A stretch of 64,000 bases of DNA from Rehmannia glutinosa (lineage: Eukaryota; Streptophyta; Magnoliopsida; Lamiales; Orobanchaceae), in the NCBI GenBank assembly GCA_016081115.2, contig CM071930.1, forward strand, positions 30,891,641-30,955,640, given 5' to 3'. Positions 21,490 through 33,506 of this stretch are shown here, in pieces; within the stretch, counting starts at the first letter, position 1, and every line of letters starts with the position of its first letter. Both the position numbers and the translations under genes were made by a program. The notes beneath the pieces were generated by a model. That model was not told where the DNA came from. It searched no databases and saw nothing but the letters and a program-made list of their open reading frames with translations.

Positions 21490-23374
21490 TGTCATATGTC
21501 CGAACAACCACTATCCATGTACCAAGTTCCTTGGCACTCACTGCTTCCTTGAACCTCGCAATCAAGGAAATTAGTTTTTAGGTACCCATACTTGTGCTGG
21601 TCCTGAGGGGTTAGTGCTATAAGATGATCCAACCAACCTATAGCCAAAGGACTTGACTCTAAGAGGTTGCCATCTATCAGTGCCATAATCATAGTGCACA
21701 GTAGTAAATTGCTTGGGGGTTCTAGGTTCATACAAATTGTCTCTTTTGTCAGACATGCTGTGTGTGTGGTTTAGCAATTGCTTTCTTGGGATAGTTGTGA
21801 TATTTCTGAGTGTAGTGCCTGGGTGCATATGTGTGCTGATAATAGCTCTTTTCCCTTTGGAATGACCTTTGCTGAGATTTAGGTCTTTGCCATTTAGGCT
21901 TGCATTCCATTGGTCTTTGCTGATATTTTACATTGTACCAATCAGCTTGGTTTGGGTAGTTTCTACCATTCCCAACATGTGTGTTTCTCTGATGAAACTT
22001 CTGGGGTTTTTGGTAGCTCTGTTTGTTCTTCATAGAGTACTCTCTATTTGGAGTTTGCTGAGGAACTCTGCTGGATTTCCTCTTAGTTTGTTCTCTCAAA
22101 GATACTCATTGGTTGTTTTCCTTTTCCTTTATATCCAAGACCAATTTGTTTGTGATTGTGCTTAGGAGTGAATATGGGTGCATCATTTGGTGTTTGGGAT
22201 TTTTGAGATGTTTCATTGCTTGAAGATCCTTTTTCCATAATCACTCTTGGAGTTTGACTATGCCCAAAGGAATTGAATCCTATGCCTGTCTTATCTCCAC
22301 ATTCTTTTTGACTCATTATAAGATCATCCAATGATTTGGATGCCTTTGTAAATGAGGCAATCACGTTCTTGAGGTCCTTTTCCCTCTTTTCTATAAATGC
22401 ACTATATTTCTCGCTATCATTTTGGCATTTTCAGCCTTCAGCTCTGTGTTCTCAACAACTATGTGACTTAGAATACTCAACTCCTTAGTCAGCTGTGAGT
22501 TTTGGCTTTTGAGCTGCCTGTTTTCCTCATTTAGAAGTGTGTGTGAGGACTTAATGTGCTCAAAATCTTTCATCATTTTGCCTAATGAATCATAAAGATC
22601 GGTGGTGATGAAGGGTGATGAAGTGTGTGTATCACAATCACTATCACTTGAATCAATCAATCGAATGAGATGAGTTTTCACCCTTGTTTTTTTTATAGTT
22701 CTTATTGAAGAACTTGTGTACCTCATCTTCTTGGTCGGCTTTCTTTGATCTTATTCTTTAGCCATAAGACAGTTCATGGCTTCTTCTTCTTCAAAACTCA
22801 CTTGAGTAGTCGAGAATAATCACTTGGACTCTCTTGAGAGGTACTTCTGTCTTTAGACTTACATCTCCCATTCTCGGCCCAGAGGCTCAACATCTTCATT
22901 CTCTTTTCCTGTGTTTCTTTCCAAGAGTCAAGACTTTTCTTTCTTCTTCATTCCTATATTTGAAATTTTCAAATTTTTGAACAATGAATACAATTTATTT
23001 TCTTTAATTTGCTCCGATCCTTCACAAATTAAAGTCAGCTTATTCCAGATTTCTTTTGCTGTTTTGCAAGATTTGACTTTGTTGAACATTGCTTTGTCCA
23101 AAGTCTTGTAGAGTATATCCTTGGCCACATTGTCCAAGTTGTATCTTTTCCTGTCACCATTTGTCCACCCAGTCCTTGGTTTTTCAATCATGGCTGGTCT
23201 TTCTTCAGCAACATCTTCTTCTCCGTCAGCTGCAGCTGCTCTTCTTACAACCGTGTTCACTTTCAATATTTGCAATGGCCCATCCTCTATCACAAGCCAC
23301 ATTTCATCGTGTAGAGCAGATAGATGAGCCTGCATACGAATTTTCAAATCATCAAATTCTTCAACAGTGAACAT
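21490..23374 (-). pseudogene. S1 gag and protease
   Basis: Gag starts most plausibly at ATG 23374 (MFTVEEFDDLKIRMQAHLSA), about 150 bp after the primer-binding site. Copia capsid motifs include AKEIWNKLTLICEGSEQIK. The frame stops at 22928 and resumes as a coiled-coil segment (DLYDSLGKMMKDFEHIKSS, 22640-22391), a Gln/Lys/Tyr-rich basic tail (22364-21749) and GPAQVWVPKN. The protease follows with the active-site motif TWYMDSGCS at about 21500-21527. I see no CCHC zinc knuckle in the basic tail, which is unusual. Several frameshifts. Confidence 0.82.
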
Positions 23375-23508
23375 AGTAATGCGTGTCAAATTTGCATCCT
23401 TGATAATAACTTTGCTAAAAATGAAAGATTTTGAAAATGCAAGTGTTTAAAACTTTTTGAAAAGATAAAGATCGAGTTCAGTAACCAGTGCGGAAGGCTC
23501 AATGAACC

Positions 23509-23526
23509 AACCGCTCTGATACCACT
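23509..23526 (-). promoter_or_regulatory. S1 primer-binding site
   Basis: Next to the 5' LTR, the minus strand reads AGTGGTATCAGAGCGG. TGGTATCAGAGC is complementary to the 3' end of initiator methionine tRNA, the usual primer of plant Copia elements. Confidence 0.93.
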
Positions 23527-25059
23527 TGTAGGTCCCAAGGGATGTGAGTAAGGTTTAGAAGGGGGTTGAATAAACCTTACCAACTTTTCGATTTTAGTCC
23601 TTTTAAGATTATTACAGAGTTAACTCAAACAGCTGTGTCCTTGAGGGACATCTAAGTTGGTTATTCAGCAGAGTTAGCCACTCAACAGACTCGATAGAGC
23701 TGTTGATAGAATAACTCAACTGTTTAACCTGAACTTTAACTTGGCTGTGTTGGTTTAATCAGCGGAAGACTTAACACCCTTTGTATTGTTTTAAACTTGT
23801 TTTAACACTTGATTTTAAGCACTTGGTTATTAATCAGTTGGATACCAAATATGAGTTTTTCAGCAGATATGATGTAAGTATGCAGAAATATAAATGTGTT
23901 GAAAAATAAATGACACAGTTAATTTTTATAGAGGTTCGAAGATGGGGTAATTCTTCTAATCCTCTCTTCTCAAACTCCTGGAGGAATCCACTAAGTAACA
24001 GATCAGTTTACAAAGTGGTGAGCAGTCTAGAGACAGCCTTGGTCACACACAGTGGCTTGTCTTCCCGACTCGACTTCTTTCATAGGGCAAATTGCCTTGC
24101 TACTTCAGCTCACTTTCTCAAGCTCTTGGATTTGATCACGAAGCCCTCCAATAACTTGATACTGGTTCGACCTTGAACCTTCCTACAATCCTCCTTTGAA
24201 AGTAGACCCCTTTTGATTCTTCAAAAGTTTCCTCTTCAATAGATTTGAAGTTATCTTTCCTTCACAGCTTGTGGTGGATCGATTTCCTTCGAGTTTCAGG
24301 CTTGAGGATTTGCTTGAATATATTTGAGAATATTTGCAGGTTAATAGCTCTAATAGTGCTTGTTTGTTCGTGGTTCAGGTAACCTTTTCTCAATGAAATT
24401 CCTCAGCCTTTTATAGTGAACTTTTGAAATTTTGCCCGTTGAAGAGATAGGCTGATTTCAAAAGTCACTTGTGTTCGTTGGCTTGTCTTGTTGCAGTCTT
24501 TGATGTTGACATTTCCTCGTATTACATGTTTTGCAGCATTTCAGCGTTTCTGACACTTGGTGCAATGCTTCCCATTGGTTTGTTCCTTTTGCACACAACT
24601 GGAACTAACACTTTATCTCTGACAACTTTAACTTGTTACCATTCTGAGTAACATTCTTGACTTTCATCAACGGATCTTATTCAATTGTCATGACTTGACT
24701 GTAATCTTTTATTCCCCAGGTGACTTGAGTTAGTTCCAATCCTTGGATGACTCATCTGTCACTTCAACTTGAGACTTGGCTTCTTGAGTTGACTTGACTG
24801 ACTGTTCATACAGCTGTTCACAGCTGATACATCTTCAGTCGAGTTCTTGACTTCCCTTCTTAGCCATATTCAGCTGTTTCACAGCGGAGTCTTCACTTCA
24901 GTCTTCAGTTGACTTCTTGTATCCCCAAGCGTAGCTGACTTGACTCAGCTTTTCCAGCCCTATCTATTACAATGCAAATTACAAGGAAAATGGGGTACCA
25001 ACTTCCTATTTAAGTTTTACATGGCATCCATCAAAATCTATAAAATAAATTTCCCAACA
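23527..25059 (-). repeat. S1 5' LTR
   Basis: A 1,533-bp LTR matching 11530-13063. Element orientation starts TGTTGGGAAATTT. TATA-like CTATAAAAGGCTGAGG (reversed) lies at about 24400-24415. Confidence 0.93.
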
Positions 25060-25064
25060 AAAAT

Positions 25065-25826
25065 GAATGATGATATCCCGTGACAAAAACGTGGTAGACT
25101 TATTGGCTCAAAAGATATTATTCCTCGAAAAAGAAAGGGGAGAATTGATACTAATGAGCATGCTCCAGACGAATCTGTAGAGCCTAATATCTCAGAAAAT
25201 GTACAAATAAAAAATCATGATAGCACCGAGAATCGCATGAGCTATAGTAATGAAATATGGGATTGAAACGAAATAATTATTGATGATAATTTTGCATTCT
25301 CGGTTGCTCAGGAAATCATAAATGATGATTATGATTGTGAACCACGTTCTATAATGGAATGCTGTCAAAAATCTGATTGGTCTATGTGGGAGGAAGCAAT
25401 AAAATATGAGTTAGCTTCTCTAGAAAAACGAAATGTATTTGGGCAAATTGCTCGAACTCCAAACAATGTAAAGCCCATTGGATACAAGTGGGTATTTGTT
25501 CGGAAAAAAAATGAGAAAAATGAAGTCGTGAGATATAAAGCACGACTCATGGATCAAGGATTCTCCCAGAGACCTTGGATAGATTATGATGAAACATATT
25601 CACCTGTGATGGATACGATCATATTTCGTTTTCTTATCAGTATGGTAATTCACAAGAATTTAGACATGCGTCTACCGGATGTAGTGACGGCATATCCATA
25701 TGGTTCACTGGACTCTGATATTTATATGAAAATTCCAGATGGATATAAAATGCCAAAATCAGATACTCCCCGTGAATTATACTCGATCAAATTGCAAAGA
25801 CTGTTGTATGGATTAAAGCAATATTT
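25065..25826 (+). pseudogene. CopA linker and truncated reverse transcriptase
   Basis: It continues CopA after S1. The linker has GRLIGSKDIIPRKRKGR. The reverse transcriptase then reads GYKWVFVRKKNEKNEVVRYK, QGFSQRPWIDYDETYSPVMD, YPYGSLDSDIYMKIPDGYKM and LQRLLYGLKQ. The sequence breaks off here into the 3' LTR, so the catalytic YVDD motif and RNase H are missing. A stop (TGA, 25264) lies in the linker. Confidence 0.88.
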
Positions 25827-26102
25827 GTCAATTATGTGGACTTTAGCATCAATTGTATAGACTTTAGCAAAAGTAGTGAATGAAGAATCAATTATACAGA
25901 CTTTAGCAAAAGTAGTGGAGGAAATTGCCAAACACATGGTTGAATAGTCATACATTTTTGCCTATAAATTGTTGAAGTTCGTTGAATGAAAACACACCGA
26001 AATACATATATCTCTCTTCTACTTTTGCTTATTGTTGTGATTCACATATTTCTCAATATATATTTGTATTATCATTATAGAAAATAGATATTATCTATAA
26101 CA
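25827..26102 (+). repeat. CopA 3' LTR, 5' end clipped
   Basis: About 276 bp matching the 5' LTR from its 13th base on (TTGTCAATTATGTGGAC versus TTGTTCAATTATGTGGAC). It ends ATCTATAACA before the TAAAG duplication. The start is fused to the reverse transcriptase by a deletion. Confidence 0.9.
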
Positions 26103-26107
26103 TAAAG

Positions 26108-26976
26108 GAATTTTATTCCAATGCAAAATTAGTGGCAGCGATTGATGAAAGCACAGACGGGACACTTTTCGGCTTCACCATTTCAATTTTCAAACATGTT
26201 TGTTTCTTTTGGGTTTTCTTCTCCTCTTGGGGTTGGCAAAATTCTCTTGGCTGATATGGTTGGACCTTATGCTCCTTTCTGTGTTATTTATTGTTGGGCC
26301 TCATTTAGCCCCCAAAAGTCCACTCCACAGATAGAAAGTGCTGATAATTTTGGCCCGTTTGTTTTAATTTCCAGAGGGTCTTTTATTTTTTAAAACTCCA
26401 AAAATAGTACTTTATTATTGCACCCATTTAAATCATAAATACAAATTACTTTTATTTTTAATTCTTTCTAGAACTAATTAATATTTCATAACAAGATATG
26501 TACATAACATTTAACAACACAAAATATGCAATCTTCTATAATTAAACCCATTTAGTATGATTTAACTATCAATGTAACTAAAGTCTAAGAATATATATTA
26601 ATCATATAATGAGATCCTCTTAGGCTCTTACTATTAACTGTCCGGATTTTCTATTGCATTGATGATATTTTTATTTTTAGTGTCTAATCCAACGTGTTAC
26701 ATATGGTATTCACTATTCACCAACCACCGCGTCTGCTAAATGTACTAGAAATTTTGTCTAACTTAGAATTGTGATTTTGATTTTTGATTTTTTAAATTTT
26801 TAATTTTGTGGTTCATATCAATCAGTTTGAACCTGTTTTTGGATCCATGGACTGACTCTATGACAAGGAAGCTCACATATATGATTATCTTATGAAAAGG
26901 AAAAGTAGCAAAATATACCATCCCCCTTCATGGAGGAAAGCACTCCCAACTGTCTTCCATTATCGTTAATATGTTT
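26108..26976. other. Unassigned sequence between CopA and the Gypsy element
   Basis: The first 140 bp are open in one frame (LVAAIDESTDGTLFGFTISI) but stop soon and I do not recognise them. The rest is AT-rich without repeat ends. This sequence continues after the Gypsy insertion at 45535, because 26977-26981 and 45530-45534 are the two ATGTC duplications. Confidence 0.5.
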
Positions 26977-26981
26977 ATGTC

Positions 26982-27455
26982 CGATGCTGCTTTTTAGGGC
27001 AGATCACTCATAGTCAGGGTTCCTGAATAAGTCCAAGTCTTCTTCTTCCCAAGCGGGAAGTTTTCAAAGTCTTCTTCTTCGCGAGCTGGAAATCTTCTAC
27101 TGGGAACTTGTCTGTACACACGCAAATAGTAGATGGGCCCTGGGGTTATCCCAGGGAGGCCCCTCCAACGCTCAAGTCAGCACAGTGATCGAGAGAAAAT
27201 GTAAGACGGTAAAATGAATATTGAATAATTATTAAGAGTGATTACGAGAGAATTCACTTACAAATTAAGAGGATAGACCTTTATATACCTGAGCAATGGG
27301 CCATGTGGGACGTGTAGGAGAAAGTGGCCTGTGGGCCAGTCCTAGACTCCTTTGGGCCGGGTTATTCCAGTTATAGCCCATTGGGCAATTAATATTATTT
27401 CAATAAATAGACCGAATTATATATTAATTATTAAATGAAATTTTTGCCCCCAACA
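26982..27455 (-). repeat. Gy3 3' LTR
   Basis: 474 bp. In element orientation it starts TGTTGGGGGCAAAAATTTC, has a TATA box GTATATAAAGG (at about 27280) and the motif TTGAGCGTTGGAGGGGCC (27150-27170), and ends GCAGCATCG, where the family normally has CATCA. A G-rich polypurine-like stretch precedes it at 27456-27475. Confidence 0.88.
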
Positions 27456-27805
27456 TAAGCCCCCCCAACTCCGGGATGCGGAAGTATGGAGCAGTACGAG
27501 AGATAAATTGATATTGTTTTTGACTTGTCTTGATCTAGTTTTGGACTGCAGAGGTGGGAGTGGCTGAGTGTCTTGCCAATATGTACTTTGGGGAGGAGTT
27601 GATATTTTAAAGAGGGTGATATCATTCTTGAGAGGAGCGGTCCCAAGAATGGGGAGAGATTCTCGGAGCCCCGAAGCCTTTCAATTGAGTTTTTCGCATG
27701 TGAGGAGTCCCAGAGGGACATAGCCTTCTGAGAAGCAATATATTTCTTGTTCTTTATCTTGTCTTGTCTTGAAATTTCTTGGAAATTTATTTATGAGGAC
27801 CCCCC
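27456..27805 (-). other. Gy3 internal 3' sequence
   Basis: Non-coding internal region next to the 3' LTR, including the polypurine tract. The piece near 27800 (GGGGGTCCTCATAAAT in element orientation) resembles the 60-bp tandem units of Gy1 (50690-51110). S2 inserted here, next to CCCCC at 27801-27805. Confidence 0.65.
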
Positions 27806-29157
27806 TGTAGGTCCCAAGAGGTCATAAGTAAAGTCTAGGGAGGGGGGTTGAATAGACTTTACCAAGTTTTCGTTCTTAGTCCTTTTAATAAATTCAGAGT
27901 AGACTAAAGTCATCTAAGTCCTTGGTGGACAACTAAGTTTACTTACACAACATAGTTAGCCACTCAATAGACTCGACTGAGCTATTGATAGTATAATTCA
28001 GCTGATTCAGTTAATACTTTAAAAATGCAGTTGACTTGATTTTAACAGCGGAAGACTTTCACTCTTAGTTTTGAATATATTTTCCAACACTTGTTTAAGC
28101 TAGTTTATTATTAGTTGACTTAGCAAAAAAAACAAACAACAATTATAAAGATAAGCAAGAAAGTAAGTATGTTGAATGTAAAAGACACAAGCAATTTATA
28201 TTGGTTCGAGGATGGGGTAATTTCTCTAATCTACTCTTCTCCACCCCTGGAGGAATCCACTAGTGTAACTTTGACTTTGTTACAAAATGGTTATAGTCCG
28301 AGACAACTTTGATCACACAGTAGCTGCTCCTAGGACTCAGCTTCTTCACAATACGGCTACCCTGCTACTTCAGCTCCTTCAAACTTTGAATTGTTCACAC
28401 ATTCCTCCAACAAGTTTGAAGCCCCTGGTTTGATCTGGAACCTTACTACACCTCCTTCAACCTTGGAGAGTAGACCCTTTGTTCTTTAAACAAGTTTTTT
28501 CTCTTGAACAAATGAAGTTGTCTTAGCATAAGTGTCCTCTCTCTAAGAATTCCTCAGTCTTTTATAGTGGTGGTTTGAAAATGAATCCGTTGAAGAGATA
28601 AATGCATTTTTAAACTCCACTTTCAGGTCGTTGGCTTGTCTTGTCTTGTAGCTTTGATGTGGACTGTACCTTGAATTAAATGCTTTGCAACCTTTCCTTA
28701 AACTCTGCAGGATTTCAGGTACATCCCATTGGCTCCTTGCTTTTTGCACTCTTTCAGCAAAACAACTTTAAGGTAGGCAGTCTGACACATGCATATTTCC
28801 AGCAAACACTTGACTTTGCTTGACAACAGATCTCTTTAGCTTTCTTTGATCCTTTTTGCTGCATAACCCCTTTGATAGTCCACTCCAATGATTTTGGAAT
28901 GACTTTGTTGTCAGTCAGCTGACTGAGACAACTTTTTGTCACTTCACTGATACTTTACTTCACTTCACTCAGCTGCCATGTAGATGTTTCTTCTCTTTGA
29001 TCTTCAGTCGAGTCCTGCAATCTTTAACTTGGCTGCTTCCACTCAGCTTACATAGACCTATCTATTACAAGTTGATTTATAGTTGAATTGGGGTGCTAAC
29101 TTCTAAATCTATGTTTTACATGGTATCACCAAAATCTAATACATAAATTTTCCAACA
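27806..29157 (-). repeat. S2 3' LTR and polypurine tract
   Basis: 1,352 bp, plus-strand start TGTAGGTCCCAAGAGG, end TTTTCCAACA. The reversed TATA-like CTATAAAAGACTGAGG lies at about 28552-28567. Polypurine tract AAAAAGGGGGAAA (minus strand) follows at 29158-29172. Similar to S1 LTRs at the ends and around the TATA box. Confidence 0.9.
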
Positions 29158-32100
29158 ATTTCCCCCTTTTTGATGATGCCAAAACTTAAATAAAATAGCA
29201 AAGTAAATAGTGCAGTGACAAAGAATGATTGTATAAAATATGTCATTTTATTGAACATATCATTCTTGCACTTTACAGAGCTTTTAAAATGTATAAAAAA
29301 ATACAAAGTACGTACAAGTGTATGTGTATTTACATTTAAGTAAAGATACAACATGAAGGGGTTCACAATAGTCTTCAACGCCTCTGCTGCTTCCTTCTTC
29401 TCTCAGCTTCTTCCTCTGATCTTCTTCTGTCATCTTCAGCTCTCTTTATCTTCATTTCTTCTTCTTTCTTCTTCTTCTCATAAACTCTCTTTTGCACTTC
29501 TCGATTCTCAAGGTCTTCCCTTTCCTTTCTTTTGCATTTCTCTCTTGCTTCATGATCGAGCCTTATGTTCTCTTCTTCTTGCCTTCTCCTCATCTCCTCA
29601 TTCTTTCGGTCGACTTCTCGATTCTCAAGTTGATCCAAACCAGCCCAGTATAGCAATCCTTTCTTTTGAGGATTTACATTTACATAAATACTCTTTCTAG
29701 TTAAAAGTCTGCAGATAAGGAAGATTATGTTGATACTAGTAATTGCATGCAACTCTTTTTATTTCTAGCTTTCACAATCTCTCAAATAGTTTGTGAAAAA
29801 TAAACTAAATCAATATTGCGCATATACTCCTTTCTTTTGAGGATTTACATATTGAATATCTCTTGGCTTAGATGGTGGAGTACCTCTGCCTCTTCCACTC
29901 ATCCTTCCCCTTCCTCTTCCGTTAAGTCTCCGCTCCTCATCCGGGAGTATCTCTTTCTAGTTAAAACCCCAAGATTGCGGGTTGTGCTTCTCCAAAATAT
30001 GGAATCTCATCGACTTTTCTCGGTTGTTTGACAAAGTTCCAAACCCTTCTCCCATTATAAATCCCACGCCTCCTTTAGAGTTATTCCCTTAAATAATCCT
30101 TCAAACTTAAGCGTATGGAATTCTTCTAAGGATCTTGGCTCAGATCCATTATCAGGAGCACGAGTAATCTCTTGAGGGGGCCTCACTGCTGGAGAGTCTT
30201 TGAGTAACCCGGCTGGGGGACCATCGTACATGGCTTTAAGACTTTCAATTCGACCTTGCTGCCTTTCATCCACCTTGGCCAAATCAGCTTCTATTACTTC
30301 TCGAGACTTCTTGAAAGCTAATTCAGCTTTCTCTTCAGCTGGAAGGCCCTGTGGCAGCTGACTAAGGAGAGAGCTGGTGACTGAGCCTAGTTGGGGGTTT
30401 TTTGCAAGCATGATCTTAAGAGGGGGCTTCTTCACATCACTACATTCCCCCTTGCTTGCTTCACCTTTACCATCTTCCCTCTTTTTGACATCATCATCAC
30501 TAGGGTGAGTCGGCTGAGAGGGTATTCCCAGGATTAGATCCAGTTTGGCATTTGTTAAGTCCATCTTCTCGTGGGATGTGGACTGTGCTGCTCTAAATTC
30601 CGATCTCAGAGCCTTCATCTCAACAGCCATTTGTTTATTTTTTTGTTCATCACCATTATCTCGGTGCGCATGTTGGCTTCTGACTTGAGAAGGTCTGCCT
30701 TGTGTTGAGCTTTCAGCAACTCCATGTCCGTTTTTTATGACTGGTCCATCCTGAAGATATGATCCCTCTGCCTCTGCTAAAATTTGGCATTCTCAAAACC
30801 CCAAATCACTAAGTTAGCAAACAGTGATTTGAAGTAGCTGACTGGCTCATGTCTAAGTGCTTTAGTTTGTTTTGTCCATTCCCTTATCCTGAGCATAGTT
30901 CCTTGAATGTCTCCAAAGATTGTTGCATCTCGATTATCAAGTCATTGATTCAAAGCTGCAAATCCTTTCTCCATATTCTCTATTTCAGTACTGATAGCCT
31001 TGAAGGCTTTACGGAAGTCGGCTAAATCAGCGGACTGCTCTTCAGGCTATACAACATCAAAATCGAATCCGAACGACACTACTATTCAATCATATAGAGT
31101 CCCAAATTTATCGGCAGGAATATTGATAGTGTACTTAGCACTTTCAGCAGCGGACTCAGTTTCCAAAGGCACTTCCGCCACAAATGGAAAATATTAAGCA
31201 AAAAGGTCATATGGGACCAAAGGAATTTCTCCCACTTCTCCATCAGGAGCAGTTCCTTTTCCATTGATACTTGTTTCAGCTCTGTGTGCCTCAGCTGTTT
31301 CAGCGTCTTTGGCATCTGCAGCTGTGTTAGCCTGTGGAGTTGACTCATCCTCAGTTGTCTCAACAGCTTCATTAGTCTCAGTTTGTTCTTTCTCTTGAGT
31401 TGTCTTTTCCTCAGCTGCCTTAGCAGCGTCCTGGGTTGGTGATGTCACCATAGGGGTGGGCCATCAACCAATGTGAACTTGGAAATGGCAACTTTCTCGC
31501 TTGCCTTCGTTATCTTAGCCATAGTCTCCTCAATATCTGGGTCCTCTTGAGGTTTGTCTTTTTGAGCGGACTCAGCTTCGTCATCTGTGTCCAAAAATTC
31601 CACATAGACGTTTCTTGAGAGTCATGCAGAGCACTGATCTTTTCATGTTCAATGGATTCTATTTGAGGACCTGTCATTTCTTCTTCAGTTGTCTTACCCA
31701 AGGAAGTCTCAACCTTCTTTGGGCCTTCGTTAACCTCAACACCAGTCTCAATCGTTGTTGGGCCTTCAACATTCCCTTGTGCAGTCTTAACTGCAGTAGG
31801 GTCTTGGACTTTCCCTTCAGCAGACTGAGCTGCCTTAGGGTCTTCGGTGGAATCCTTCGAGGTCTCAACCTCTAGGATTGCACTTTTAGAGCCAATAGTC
31901 TCAACTACCTTTGCTTCCTATCTATCCTTTGCCTTGGCTATATCAGCAGCTTCATCGGCCTGCAGCATAGCTGGGATTTCAGCTGAGACATTCTGAACTG
32001 TCTGAGCTTCGTCAACCCTACTCTAATGTTTAGTTATTTCCACATCTTCGCCTACAATCTTCAAATTTGTAAGGTCTCCCACAGCCTCCTCCAACCCGGT

Positions 32101-33506
32101 TGTGGTGTTTGCAGTTTCCCCCTCAGCTAGCGCACCAGCTGAGTCACAAGCAGCGGGTCATTAGAAACTTGAGACTCGGTTGTTTGTCCTTTTGACTGAT
32201 TAGACGATAGGGCAGGTGTCTCAACACCTTTCACATAGGAAGGCTCAACTAAGGTGCCCTCTTCATCACCTTCCTTAGCTTCATAGCCATACTTCATGGA
32301 TTCCTCTCCCTCGGAGTGCACAAGTGAGGTTGTAGCATCGATGGTCCTCACCATTTCCAAAATGTCAGGGTTAAGAGAGATTAGCATAGATGATGACTCT
32401 CCTGGAACCTTTTTCAAAGTCTGCTCATGCAACTCCTTGGACTCTTTGAGTGCTTGCTTCAGCTCAGCCTTGTCTACTGCATCAGCAACATCTATCTCTT
32501 CGACATCGAGGTCACTGCTAGTGGCTGGCTGTAAGGCATATTCTGGAGCTTCAGTGAAAGCACAAGTATGAGGCTTTTTAGACTCCTCAACTACCTTGGC
32601 TTTGTCTATTGCCTTAATCTTCTCATCCCCCTTTTGTCAAAAGGATATTGGTGTAACAATCTTCATCTAGTGCTGTTCGGACACCAATATTTCCCAAAAA
32701 TTCCAGGAGGTACTCTTCCTCCTCAATGAATTGTGGGCTTTGAAATTGATACCTGGATTCACTCAGCTTCCAGGACCTCCAAATTCGTAGCCTCTCTTGG
32801 ATGTCGGGATATGCATGAGATAACATTACCAAGTCATCATTCTCCTGCATGGGCACAAGGGGAGCCATCTCTTCCTCAACAATCCTTGCATCTGTCTGAG
32901 GAGATCGTACAACTAACTCTTCAGTATTCTTGTCAGCTGTGTTTGGTTCCGATTCATCAGTTGTCTCCCTAATAGCTGGTTCTTCTGGATTCTGCTGTTC
33001 ACCGACAACAGTCTCTTGCTTCTCAGTGGCTTCCACACCACTTTTCTCTTTCAAAGTTTGATGCTCATCCTCAACAACCTCCTTTACTTTAGCAACTGTG
33101 CCAAACTCAAATGGCTTACCTAATTTAGACTTTTTCACAGGTCTTCTCCTCGCCTTTACCAATGGAACTTCAACTTCTTGTTCCTCTTCAATGGCAGCAG
33201 ACTCTGCCAATTTCAGCTTTTTGGCTGCAACTGGCTTCTGGGGCACAACTGAGCACTTTCTCTTGATAATCGGAGAAGGAGCTGGAGATTTTTTCTTGGA
33301 TGCGGAGGCGGGTGCTGTGTTTATCTCGGTTGCGGGGGCAGGGTCCTTCTCGGGTACAAGTGCAGGAGCTGACTTGGCTGCAGGGGCAGTTGCCTTCTTC
33401 TTCTTTTGAATGGGCTTAGGAGAAGAGGCATTTGCAGACGCAGCTGTGTCCATGGGGACAGTCGGTCATTCCCCCTCACTCGTATCTATCTTCCTTGTAT
33501 GGGCTT

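Larger units (their letters stand above)
11530..25059 (-). mobile_element. S1: 13.5-kb SIRE/Maximus-like Copia with an extra downstream gene
   Basis: A full-length element on the minus strand, 13,530 bp, bounded by AAAAT duplications (11525-11529, 25060-25064), with 1.53-kb LTRs, a methionine-tRNA type primer-binding site and a polypurine tract. In element order: gag, protease, GAG-pre-integrase, integrase, reverse transcriptase, RNase H, a 560-bp promoter-like spacer, a long extra gene, and the polypurine tract. Large size, long LTRs, pol motifs of SIRE type and a gene after pol place it in or near the SIRE/Maximus lineage. The coding region is broken by stops and frameshifts. It is inserted in CopA. 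Confidence 0.93.
9364..26102 (+). mobile_element. Short-LTR Copia element (CopA), split by S1
   Basis: The element starts TGTTGTGATAATTG and ends ATCTATAACA. It is flanked by TAAAG on both sides (9359-9363 and 26103-26107), a perfect 5-bp duplication. Removing S1 and its duplication leaves about 3.2 kb. Order: 5' LTR, gag, GAG-pre-integrase, integrase, [S1], linker, reverse transcriptase up to the YGLKQ motif, then directly the 3' LTR. RNase H, the end of the reverse transcriptase, the polypurine tract and the first dozen bases of the 3' LTR are deleted. All coding parts contain stops and frameshifts. Confidence 0.92.

Noticed and set aside
26142..26393. 83-codon frame with aromatic-rich sequence
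   Set aside because: No recognisable domain, and the frame upstream is different. It may be an intron or exon scrap, but I cannot support a gene.
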